The notes below the pieces were generated by a model, which was given only the letters and a program-made list of their open reading frames with translations, had not been told where the DNA came from and searched no databases. Positions 46,159 through 57,631 of a DNA stretch of 64,000 bases are shown here, piece after piece. The position numbers and the translations under genes were made by a program. The number at the start of each line of letters is the position of its first letter. The first letter of the stretch is position 1. This stretch comes from Rotaria macrura (Eukaryota > Rotifera > Eurotatoria > Philodinida > Philodinidae): the NCBI GenBank assembly GCA_900239685.1, contig OENT01000597.1, positions 1 to 64,000 of the forward strand, written 5' to 3'.

Positions 46159-49100
46159 CCAAAACCATTTTCAAGACTTCGTAAAAATCCAAGACATATT
46201 CAAAATAATTACCAGATCTCTAAGTATCTTTTTATAAGAATTCCAAAGTTTTATACAAAACTTCAAATGAGTTTTGGTTTCTTTGCAAGGCTTGATACCT
46301 GTTTTAGGTCTGTTACTATGTACGAAACAGTTTTAAGTGCCCGAAGCTTTCTTCGATTCCTTATTCAACCTCGTTTCTTTTCAGTGATATTTCAGGATAT
46401 GCTGCTGTTCTTCATGTATATGTAGGTTTGTGTGAGAGGAGATAGGCAATAGTCTTTGTCATTTTTGACCTGAAACTTGCTTCGTTTATGTGAATACAGT
46501 AGGTACAAAGTATTATTTTACTCATAGGCATCTAGCAACAAAGTGTTAGACTCTCAAGTTTTTCACAATTGTTCCAAGATACTATTCGGTGAATATTGCC
46601 AATTCAAACTTGCATTCATTGAATATTCTTTTCCTGAAAATGTTAGAGAAACTCTTATGTGGAAAAGATGCTGGCCTATTAGAATTGATGAAAGGATCTA
46701 TAGTGTCACCTGCTACATACATTTCAAGTGTGATCGAGGTCCAGGCATGTTTGGGTGTCTTGATTGGAGAGAAATTTGCGATGGAAAAATAGATTGTTTA
46801 AATGGCGGCGTTGATGAACAATACTGTGGCGAACTTGAGTTGCACCAATGTAAAGGGGATCAAAATTATAGATGCCGCAATGGACAGTGTATTCCACTAG
46901 CGTTTCTGCGCGATGATAGAAAGAATCCTGATTGTTTGGATAAGACAGATGAGCCCGATTTTTCAATGAACATTGAGTTTGACTACCAATGTGCTCAAGA
47001 TCCAGCATTCCGGTGTGAAGAAACAACATGCCGTCATCCACTAGAATTTCCTTGTGGTGATGGCGAGTGTAGCCCTTTCACAGTACCCACTGCCTATCAA
47101 CAGTGTACAAATCAACGTGGTACACTTATGTCTATATCAGCGATCGCCTTTCAACAAGCTGCACATATTTTGTCGTATGACTGTTGGTCGGCTATGGTCT
47201 GCGTCACATAACTCTTTCCATTATTTCCAGAAATCAAATGTGCAGAAATATGTGGACGAAATTCAAAGTTATTATGTACCGCATTCCTTCGCCAACATTG
47301 CCCAACTGAGTTTGCGTTTCCCAATTATCCCGTGATGTTAGGTCACGTGATTTTTATTTACAAAAATAACCAATCATGGAAAAACGATGGCGGTGACAGT
47401 GTCTGGAATCCGCATAAAATCTGTTATCACGATCATTTGTGCGATGATGTTTTTCATGGCACAACATTTCACTTCAACGGTTTAACATGTCGCCTTTTTC
47501 TGGAAATTTTTCTCTCAGCTCCACATCGACAGTGGTCCGATTTGACTGCTACAGTTCAAAAGGTATTTAGTGCAGCGTGTTTTGCTTCAAGTAGTACAAC
47601 AAATCAGTCTGATTGCAAACAACAAGAAATACTTTTCCAATGTCCAAATTCTAGCAAGTGCATATCAACGCATCGTTTACTCGATAATTTTATTGACTGT
47701 GCCAACGGTGCCGACGAAAAATACAATGATTCATGTTCACTTAAGAATCAGCACCGATTTCAGTGCATATCAGACTCAGAAAGATGTATTTCTCTTGCTA
47801 CTGTTCGGGATGGTATAGGAGATTGTACCAACGGAGAAGACGAAGAAGACCCAATTGAATTTGCTAAAACGCAGCGAATAAACTTTCCAACTCTCTGTGA
47901 TGGGTTTGTTGAACGTCAAAATGAACTTTAAGACGAACTAATTGAGAATGATGAGACTGGATGTGAACAATGGCCATGTAGTAACCAATATACTCAGTGT
48001 GACGGATTTTTCAATTGTGGCAATGGTTATGATGAGCAAAACTGCACAAAGTCATTGTCGTTTTGCTCACCAAAAGAACAACCGTGTTTATCACCGAAGA
48101 ATAACAGTTTAACGTGCTTGCCTCTCGCTCAAGTCAATGACAAGATTGTTGACTGTCTTGGAGCATCTGATGAACGCCCACTGTGCCGGTCATCATCCCA
48201 TGAATATCACAAGCGCTACCGGTGCTGGAATTCTACTCAATGCATTGAGCCAAAATCACTCTGTTCCCGTAACGCTTTCTGTACATTCGAAGACGACTTA
48301 CAGTTTTGTCACAAAATCGATTTTCACCCGAATATGAGGCGTTTGTGTGACCCAGCTTGGGCAAATAATCGTAGTGTGATAGAAGAACTACTATGTAGTC
48401 TAAACGGGAGAGATAAACCAAAGATAGTTCATTTCTCACTTCGACCTGGTCGACATGGGCAACAAGGAATTGTTAATAAACGCTCATATTTATCCGTACG
48501 TCGAAAACCTATTCACCTCATAAATCGTAAAGAAAACATGGAGTTATATCAAGCATGGTATTGTAATCGAGGGATCTTAATGTATGCGGGTACATCTTCA
48601 AAACAAAGCCATTGCTTATGTCCACCCGCTTACTATGTTGATTGATGTCAGTTTCAAAGTCAGCGAGTGAGTCTCACTGTTCAGTTTATTAGAGAAAATG
48701 GACCTAATTGGCATATCGTCTTTGACATATTGCTGATCCTTATGAACGATGATGGCACAATTGAGTCATATGATAATATTATCTACGCGCCTGCTCGTGT
48801 TTGTAGCGTTACATTTAACATCTATCTACTCTATCGCACTCACCCAAAAAGTGCAGCGGGGAATTATTCCCTACGCGTTGATGCATTTAATAAAAAGACC
48901 TTGGAATATCATGCTAGTTGGTATTTGATGATTCCTTTTCAGTTTCTACCGGTTAGTCGACTTTCTGTCAAATTAATTATTCCTCAGAAACGAGCTGAGG
49001 AGTCCCGATTCTGCCTGCAGCGCGAATGCATTCACGGCCGGTGCATTTGCTACGTCAATACAGATAAATACTTTTGCCAATGCTTCGTAGGATGGTGGGG

Positions 49101-50962
49101 ACTGACCTGCAATATGACTTATACTATCCGTTGTTCGCCCGGCTCACTCAGTGTCTATTCAGACATTTGCATATGTCCAATGAGTAAATTCGGGCCTCGT
49201 TGCTATCTTACTGATTCGCTGTGCCAAGCAGAAACTTGTCAGCATGATGGTCTTTGTGTTCCTGCAGATATACTTACTGCTTAACGGAACTTTTGGTGTA
49301 TCTGTCGTGACGGCTTTTCCGGAAGACAATGCGAAATTCTGGAAACACAAATCCGGATTTCGTTCAAAGATTTGACTGCTCCTGCGTCTATTCGAGCTCA
49401 CTTTATCGCAATACAAAATGAATCAGATCCTGTACGATGGACTACGTTCAGCAAGGTCGCCTTGGAATCTAACAATGCACTTCTCCATACTACCAATCCA
49501 TTTCATCTTATATTTATTGAGTTTAACCACAATTATTACTTAAGTATGACGCAAGAAGAGTATACTCCTAATGCCAACATATTGAATGAGATATCTCCAT
49601 CTCGTCGATGTGTGCCTATCCATGAGCTCTTGAATGCTACTCTTCTAGCTTATTCAATGCTTCGACGAATCAAATATTATCATAAACCGTGCCAAGACCA
49701 TGAAGAAATAGTATGTATACACGATGAAAGGTTCATGTGTCTGTGCGATGCAAATCATCATGCAAATTGCTTCGAATTCGATCACAACATGACATATAAT
49801 TGTCGAGGTAGTAACTATTGTGAGAATGGCGCCCAGTGCTATCAAGATGATTTATCGTGTCCGACTGCTTCCATGTGCATCTGTCCCGAGTGCTTTTACG
49901 GTACAAGTTGCCAATTTACCACCAAAGGTTTCGGTCTATCTTTAGATGCCATTTTGGGTTACTATATACAACCACACCAGAACTTCATTTACCAACCTAT
50001 GACAGTCAGAGTGACTGCAGGTCTCACTGTAGTGATGCTCATAATTGGTTTAATCAATGGAAGTTTGTGTACAATAACATTTTGGTCCAAGACTTCTATG
50101 GAAGTCGGTTGTGGTCTTTATTTGTTAGCATCATCTGTCACCTCCCTTCTTTCAATAAGCATGTTTGCATTAAAATTTTGGCTACTATTTTTCACTCAAA
50201 CCAACCTAATCATCAAGCCAACTGAACTGTCTCTCTATTGCATCTCAATGGAGTTCTTACTCAAATTCTTTCTCAACAGCGTAGAATGGTATAATGCTTG
50301 TGTGGCAGCCGAAAGGGCAGTTACTGTCTGGAAAGGAGCTAGCTTTAATCGGGCCAAGAGCCGACGAGTTGCCAAATGGATTATAGTCTCTATTATTCTT
50401 GCCACTTGTGTCACTGGAATACATGACCCACTACATCGTTATCTAGCTTACGAGGCTGATGAACTGCGTACATGGTGCATTGTTAGATATTCGCTGTCTG
50501 TACAGGTCTTTAATACCGTAATCAATACAGTACACTTTTTTGCACCGTTCTTAATTAATATTGTTTCCAGTCTTTCTATAATCATCATGATTGCCAAGAA
50601 GCGGTCAGTGACTAGAAAGCAACATGCATACAGGGACCATCTGTGCAAGCAATTGCGTCAGCACAAGCAACTGCTTATCAGCCTTACCATATTAGTTCTT
50701 CTTGGTTTACCGCGCTTGATTATTGCATTCATTCCAGGATGTATGAAATCAGCTCGTAACTCAGAAATCTTCATCATTGGTTATATGATCTCATTTTTAC
50801 CTTCCATGCTTTCTTTTTTTCGTATTTGTTCTCTCTTCTACTGTATACATGAATGCATGCCGTGAATCGATTAAACGGTGGCGCACTATTTTCTGAAAAC
50901 GGTTGATTCATTCTATTTTTCTCCTTCCTCGCGATAAGACGTATTCAATAATATTGTAAGTA

Positions 50963-52894
50963 CCATGGCGAAAATTTCTGGGAAAAAAGTGTTTCGAAAA
51001 CGCGTTTCCCCATTGCTTCGAAACGCGTTGATGCTGGCCGGTTTAACGCGTTTCACGTCTTCTAAAATAAAAATTGCGGAACGATTCTTTCTTAGCAGCA
51101 TTTCGCAGTCTTTCTCAAACTATGGTATTTCACAATTTAGGGGCGAAAAATCAATTAAAACCACGAAGGACTTCGTAGAACTCAACCTATACACGCTATC
51201 TAAGCACCCCATTTACATTAAATCACTATTATTTTTTAGCTAACCTACATTTATTTTGATACATTAAAGAGGTGGATTCGAACATGAGAGCACCAGAGTA
51301 GAAGATATGCGCACTTATCATTCAACTAAAATAGTCGTATAGTATATGTGTCTATTCTAATGTCATTTTGACGTGCATTTAAACTTATTTGAATAAGTTT
51401 CTGTTAGCTCGTATCGACGGGCATAAAATAGTTTATTTATTTCATATTTTAAATCTTCGCTTAAGGTCCTTTAAATCACTATATATATATATATAACGAT
51501 AACGAAAAGAAGAGAGAGAAACACAATCACAATAACAAATATAATAAAAGACATGAATGAGAGAGAGCAAAGAAAGAAGATATCAAGGGAAGATAGGTGA
51601 TGAATCATCGCTAACAGTTTCGTTTCCACATATGAATGAGTGATGAAGAATCTTATTTATACTCCTGCTTCTACCCAAGCAGGAGTGTAATTTTCTGTTA
51701 TTTTATTTTAAATTTAACTTTAAAAAGTAGGATCAGCAAAGCTATTTTCTAAGCAAAAATATCGAACGAAAATGAATTGAATTCGATATAAAATGGATTT
51801 AAAATTTGAAAGAATTAAACTTCATGTATCTAAACTCTAAAGAGAATCCTATTATAAATTTTGAATTTTTTGAATATTTTTCTTGGATGTAATAATCTTT
51901 TGTAAAGGCAAATCCATGATCTGTAAGACCAAGCATATTCATAATTGAAAGATATTTTTTTTCTGTGATTCTAATCTCTTTCATGAGTAAGCCATAATTA
52001 GCTGTATCGATAAAATACGAACGAAGTTCATATTATAGTCATGTTTTCGAGAGTATATAATCAGTCACTATAAGGAAGTTCACATAAATTCACAATAATA
52101 ATTATTAGAAATTATAAATTGCCGGAAAATGCTTTTCTTTCATAGTAATGGTAAGCTGTCATACACATTAGTTTTACTTCAGTCGTCACTAAGTTTTTTC
52201 AATATTTTTAATATTTAATACAGTCCAGTATTCAATGCCACGAAACTCGTTTCATTTGAAGGAAAAGGTACTGAGATAAGTTTTCTAACAAGAGATATAC
52301 TTTAGTTACACTCTAATGTTCAATGCTAGTCTAACTTGGAATTAGCTTTAGAAAAGGACGTAATCTGCCTAAGTATTAGGAGAATTCGATTCTGACCTTG
52401 CTCACCGAAGATTTTCACCGCCATCTTTATGACCAAAAACAATGCAATCAGTAAATCGTTTGTAAAACTAGTTCGCATACTTTTGACAATCATGAAAATA
52501 CCGGAGTTTTCTTAACCCACATGCTTCATGAAGATAAATTTGGTGGCAGTTGCTGCGACAAAAGAGAATCGTTTTCATCGATCGAAGCGTGAAACATGCA
52601 GAATACATTTTAAAGAGACGCGTTTCCCGTTTGCTCCTAATTGTGACTCTGTAAAATGCGTTCCTTGTCGACCAACATCAATTCAATAGCGTATCGCTTC
52701 GTAAACGCTTTGAAATGTAATTCTAAAAAAAAAGCGTTTCACATTATCTAGAAAAGTAAAGGACTGTAAAACGCGTTCTATCTAAGTAACGATAGTGCGA
52801 AACGCACTTCCTCTCGAAAAAACGGAGAGAAACGTATGTCTGAACCTCGGAAACGCGTTATGCCATGGGTTTCTTTAAATATTTTACACCATGG
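50963..52894. mobile_element. Possible 1.9-kb element with CCATGG-type TIRs
   Basis: CCATGGCGAAAATTTCTGGG and an ACGCGTTTCC tract at the left face the complement (GGAAACGCGTTATGCCATGG, then AAATATTTTACACCATGG) at the right. AACGCGTTTC-type units are repeated near both ends (50995-51055, 52615-52860). A hairpin ACTCCTGCTT / AAGCAGGAGT lies at 51661-51686 and a purine-rich tract at 51495-51600. No transposase is encoded. The ends align only moderately well. Confidence 0.4.
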
Positions 52895-52959
52895 GATTAT
52901 GTACACTTTGCTTAAATGTACGTGGCCTACACACTTGATGGGATGAAGTTTATCTACTC

Positions 52960-55200
52960 TCTACTAAGTATCAATTTGATATTCTCGTTCTTGGTGAAGT
53001 TGGAAACGGGGATAACCAGTTATTTGGTGCGATCTACCCGTTCTATCGTTCTTTTTACCAAGAGGGACAAAATCCGCATGGAGTTGTTATCATACTAATT
53101 CGTCAAACGATCCCTAACTCCCGTATTCCATGATCGTTACCAAATGTATGTATTATAGAGCTACAGTTCGAAGTAATTTGCCCTTTAATCGACATCTACT
53201 CACCAGCTAGTAAATCTCGGTCGTGGGATGATCTCTCCTATTTTGTTTCAACACCATGTGTTATCATGGGAGATTTTAACATCGATTTGGAATAAAACGA
53301 CGAGAGGGGCAATAACCTACTTACTTGGGCAGATGGCTATTAGCTCACTCCATTTGTACCGGATGCACACACATCTCTTCGATCAAAACGAACAATCGAC
53401 TATGCACTCGCATCAGGATTCGAAATTTCAGTTCAGACGTATGAAGGTTCTACGGCAAGTGACCAAAACGAATTTTTTTGTGTCATAACTTGTGAACGTC
53501 ATAAAACAGACACATGGCTTCAAGAAAATCCTGAAATATCTTTTCTCTTATAATGTCATACACGTATACATTTTTGGAACATGAATGGTTGACGTGTCAT
53601 TATTATATAACCTACGGAGCATTTGTTGATTTTCCTGGAACACTAGCGGCTCGCTGTACGAAGACTTTTTCCTCTTAAAATGGAGCGAGTGGCTATGCGT
53701 AGCAGTCTCAAGATTCTTCTAGCGCGTAGTAGATAAGTGGCTTTTCAAGCGACATGGAAAGGAAGTATCTTGCTTCCAGAAGAAGCTCGACATCTTCGAA
53801 ATACTGCACGTTCAGAACTTAAACGTTTTCAATAAGAACAACTAGTCAAGAGGTTAGTTGATCGTCATAAATCTGGACCAGAATAAGTACTATTTTTGAA
53901 TCATACCAAAAGACATTTTCGTGCAGCAAAATCAGCTGTTCGTGGACGGACATCACCGAATGGAGGATCCATCAAGGATTTCCAACGCATGGCTATACCC
54001 ATGCAACTGATTACTATGAGCAGCGTTTTGAAGAACCAGTTGTGGTAAGGCCTCATCCTTACGTTGATTCTGCACCACGTATTTTTGACAATTAGTCGGA
54101 TCCCACCCCATTGATAATTTATCCTGAAATTCTCAAGACCTTGGTTGGTAGAGATAAGAAGTGATCGCATGATAGTCATGGATTGTCAGCATATTTACTT
54201 AGCAATATTCCTAAAAACTATTGGCATTTTTTCGTTCGCTTATACAATCACTCATTTTTAACATGCTTTCTACTAAAACGATCGAAAGACGTCAGAATGA
54301 TCCTCCTCGCAAAAATGGATTCTGTTTGCACTCCAGACCACACTTGACCAATCTCACTATTAGATTCTTCCCCAAGGGGGAAAAGCGAGACTTCAGGAGT
54401 GCATACGTCATCCGTACTTCACACTACTTCACTTATACTTCATGGTACTTCAGCCGCACTTCAAAAACATTTTGAAGTAGATGAAGTCTCGCTTCCACTC
54501 CCCACCCCCTTGTTTTTTCCTCGAAGTTCAGGAGCTTCTGTTTCTCAACAGGTTCATACAAGTACTGAAAGGTCGAAGAATTCTATCCGATAAACAGTCA
54601 GGTTTCCGTGGTGGACATCGTCTGCAAACATGAGTTTTACTGTTAATGGAACAAATATCATGGTATGTGTCTAATAGTTTGCCAGTGGCTCCGGCATTCG
54701 TCGATTTCAAGAGTGCATTCGATCAACTGTAGTTCGAAGGATGTCTTGGATAATTAACACGGAAGGGTACCCCACGGATTTTGTTCGATGGGTTCGTGTC
54801 TGGTTAGAAAGTAGGAAAACTACGGTGGAGATCCAGGGAACACGTTCACGGTGATATTCAATGCGTCGGGGTGGACAGTAAGTGTCTAGTTTTACACCAA
54901 CCTCTTCGTTATCTACCATGCTGATATGGAGGCCTTTATTCCCATGGCCATGCCATTTTTCTTCGCTGATGATCTAGCACCTGTTATCGCTGGTCATATG
55001 GGTATTAGATACACTGATCAGTGCATCGGCATATCTATTAATGAATATGAAAACAAAACATTTAAAAAACCATTATTTTCTATTTATCACATTGGAACAA
55101 TGGAAATATTTGACTTATTCTGTAAATTTACAAAACTACATGGCAGATCTGAATATAAATATATGCAAGTACAAAGACAGATTCTGAGCATTAGCAGTCG
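52960..55200 (+). pseudogene. Decayed non-LTR retrotransposon (AP endonuclease + RT)
   Basis: The endonuclease part (53100-53470) shows LIDIYSPASKSRSWDDL, then VIMGDFNIDLE, LLTWADGY and RTIDYALASG, the order of catalytic motifs in LINE AP-like endonucleases. The reverse transcriptase part follows: RPISLLDSF (about 54335-54366), LNRFIQVLKGRRILSDKQSG and FRGGHRLQT (54547-54630), AFVDFKSAFDQL (motif A, 54690-54728) and PFFFADDLAPVIAGH (the FADD box, 54953-54997). Stops and frameshifts are frequent, so it is dead. A MITE at 54373-54512 splits the RT. The 3' end is lost before the element at 55224. I cannot name the clade. Confidence 0.75.
54373..54512. mobile_element. Short TIR element with ACTTCA repeats, inside the RT
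   Basis: It starts CAAGGGGGAAAAGCGAGACT and ends with the inverted counterpart (AGTCTCGCTTCC to CACCCCCTTG). Between them ACTTCA recurs about seven times at 9-13 bp spacing. The flanking reverse transcriptase reads continuously only if this block is removed (RPISLLDSF before, ELLFLNRF after). The outer CAAGGGGG sequence and internal short-repeat design match the element at 17540-17700. Confidence 0.7.
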
Positions 55201-55223
55201 AAGTTAGCTAGGAAATATCTACN

Positions 55224-56348
55224 CCCAGGTCGATGAAAACGGACACCGTTACGGCGTCGTTTACGGTCGTAAACGACAAGGATACGGTGTAACTACGGCT
55301 GTTTACGATGAAAATACGGCTCGTTACGGCGCCGTATTACCCCGTTTTAACAGGGGCAGTAATACGGACGTATTTTTCCGTACCGTATACGGGGATGTAA
55401 ACGCCCGTTAACGAAGAATTACAGTGGCCGTTTACGGATAGTATTCTTTATTGCGCACGGCAGTAAATGAGCCGCTTTCCTGCAGTTTTTTTCAGACCTG
55501 GCTCCACGTTTTTTACAACGGATAAAAATTTATTAAGATCAAAACTAAATTTATTGAACAAAATAATAATAAAAGAAATTACAATAAAATAATAGCTTTC
55601 AATGAAAATCAAATAAATGATAGGTTTAAAAAATTAAATCAATAAAAAGTTTGCAAAAATCAAATAAAAATTAGAATGAAAATAAAAATTAAATCTAAAA
55701 TTAGATAAAAATTAAAAAGCTAATTAAGAATCGAAATAAAAATAAATCTAAAATTAGATATAAATTAAAAATTAAGTAAAAATCGAAATATAATAAAATC
55801 TAAAATTTGATACAAATAAATTAAAGTAAAAGAATAAATTTAAAACTAAATGATATAAATAACTTCTAATTACCATTACTAGAATTCTTGCTCTGATCTA
55901 ATCCGAACGAAAAAGATGTACATATGAAGAGAAGAAAGCATTTCTAACAGTAATCACATATATACAGTGATTGGTGTAGTTTATGCGCATATTACAGAGT
56001 AGGAGAGATGGCGCTGTGATTCAAGCGAAGGAGAGCGAAATAAAAATATAAAACGCAACAATAGGTACAGTTCGAACGAGAACTAAGAAAAAACATTATT
56101 GCCTTACAAAAATATTTTCTCATATGGTCTGGTACCATACGGAAAATACGATTGAAATACGGACGGTTTCCGATGGTCGTTACGCTATCGTTTGCAATGG
56201 TCCTTAAACGACCACCCTAATTTCTGTCGTATTTCCCCGTGAAAATCTCGTATACGATCATTCGTAAACGATTATCCGCCACGACCATCGTATTTCACCG
56301 AAATAGTATCGTTTACGACCGTTTACGGATCGTTTTGGTCGACCTGGG
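55224..56348. mobile_element. 1.1-kb TIR element, copy 2 (inverted relative of 24541-25542)
   Basis: It starts CCCAGGTCGA and ends TCGACCTGGG. Read as the reverse complement it follows copy 1 closely at both ends (e.g. AACGATCCGTAAACGGTCGT at the edge) and in the AT-rich middle. An N at 55223 directly precedes the left end, so the junction with the LINE relic may be an assembly join. No target duplication can be matched here. Confidence 0.8.
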
Positions 56349-57631
56349 ACGATTATACTATAGAGATTTCCCTTGACATTATAGCAGTAAATTTTCCACC
56401 ATGGTATCATATGTTTTCATAAGGTCTTTATTGTCAATTTGTTCATATAATTATGTATATTGATATCTATTCGGTTTAATAGTTTTTCTATCGGGATTTG
56501 CATTTAAGGTCATATTTTTTCACTATTAATTATTCTATCTAGTTTTCTTTTGCTTCTCTTCTGTTTCGTCTCCTATCCGATATATATCACTACTAATTCA
56601 TTAAACTTACATTTATGAAACTTTACAGTACGGTTGAGAATCACACTTTGATTGATATTGACATACTTGGACATGATAGTGTAGTAATGCAGGGAAATGC
56701 AATAGTTATCATTGACTACATAGGACACAGGAGCTGTCCTGACGAGAGACTATTTGGTGCTGCACGTTCAATGCCAAAAGAGAGGTTGAACGATCTGTTT
56801 TATGCAGTCATTGCATGACGCATAAGTATAGGTTAAGAAAATACGATTACCTAACAAGAATGTGTAACAGGCATTTCTAATAGATCTTTTCTTCATATTA
56901 TTCTTCTATTGATCAGTTTCAGAGCCTTCAAAGTGACCTTGAATAAGAAATAGTCAGATCAAAAATTTGTTGAGAAAGTGGTGTACATATAGTTAGGGTT
57001 AGAACCACTTTTCAGTGAAGATATAATGCAATACAAATTAACTTCTAATTAATAGCCATCTAAACCACCTAAATGATCATAATCAATGCAACTCTAGTAT
57101 GAAAATGATACCCATTCTCATTATACACTATTATTAATCGTAGTCCAAAGACTATGTATCTGAATATCAAGCAATGTTTCTCTGAAAAACGTCTTCAGCT
57201 TGTCAAGATTGAGATTTACTTGGAAATGAACACGCTTATGAATGACCGTAGCAACTTCATAAGATGGGATTAATTTACTCGTATAAGAGATTCATTGAGT
57301 GTGGGTGTTGATGTGAGTACGAGTATTCCTTTTCTCAATACTCATACCTTCAAATTTCACCTAATGTAAAAAAAAATATTTGTTATTGCAGTTAGTCTAA
57401 ACTTTCTTGTATTTTATTTAGGCAAGATTGCAAAGAGAAACACTTATAAAAAAAATTGATGAAATATATTTATTATAGAGAAAAAAGGTCAGAAAAGGTA
57501 TTCAAAGACAATAAATGTGTTTTTTTGTTCAATCGAATAACTATATTTAGTCAGTCTGAGTTGTTTGTTGTTCAAATTATGTTATTATACATGGTTTTAT
57601 TCTTAGAATCGTCAACAGATTTCTACTAACA
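56349..57631. other. Mostly non-coding; one unassigned short frame
   Basis: A 67-codon ATG frame (56615-56818; contains GNAIVIIDYIGHRSCPDE) has no recognised family. 57298-57315 is GTGTGGGTGTTGATGTG, a TGTGGG-type block. The remainder is the 3' flank of the PIP-kinase-like gene. Confidence 0.45.

Larger units (their letters stand above)
44614..46527. other. Long intron 1 of the receptor
   Basis: A 1.9-kb intron by my model. It contains an open frame at 45084-45272 with one likely membrane helix (AICFVAAIFMVLLCFHLL) but no ATG, a foldback element at 45482-45856 and a TGTGGG-type block at 46080-46158. The frame could be an alternative exon after a GTTAG acceptor at 45080, in phase with exon 1; this is speculative. 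Confidence 0.5.
44236..50865 (+). pseudogene. LDLa/EGF/7TM receptor, single frame with four internal stops
   Basis: Exon 1 (44236-44613) gives a signal peptide and a conserved-looking N-terminal domain, ending at a strong TCG|GTAAGC donor. Exon 2 (46528-50865, after CATAG) is in phase and runs 1446 codons. Domains in order: LDLa-type Cys modules (CLDWREICDGKIDC at ~46756, CRNGQCIPLAF at ~46873, more at 47640-48340); a region to ~48650; EGF modules (49012-49335 and 49815-49910, e.g. CICRDGFSGRQC); then seven hydrophobic helices at 49990-50850. Helix 3 ends AAERAV, in the DRY position. About 1571 residues would be expected of a surface receptor of unknown ligand. Stops TAA 47209, TAA 47929, TGA 48643 and TAA 49282 interrupt it, with no frameshift. 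I infer recent loss; selenocysteine or readthrough is unlikely given mixed stop types. Confidence 0.75.

Noticed and set aside
47209..49284. Stop codons read as selenocysteine or an alternative code
   Set aside because: Both TAA and TGA occur, and the intact genes here end normally at TGA.
51264..51275. GGATTCGAAC resembling a tRNA T-loop on the minus strand
   Set aside because: No anticodon arm, D-arm or acceptor stem can be formed around it.
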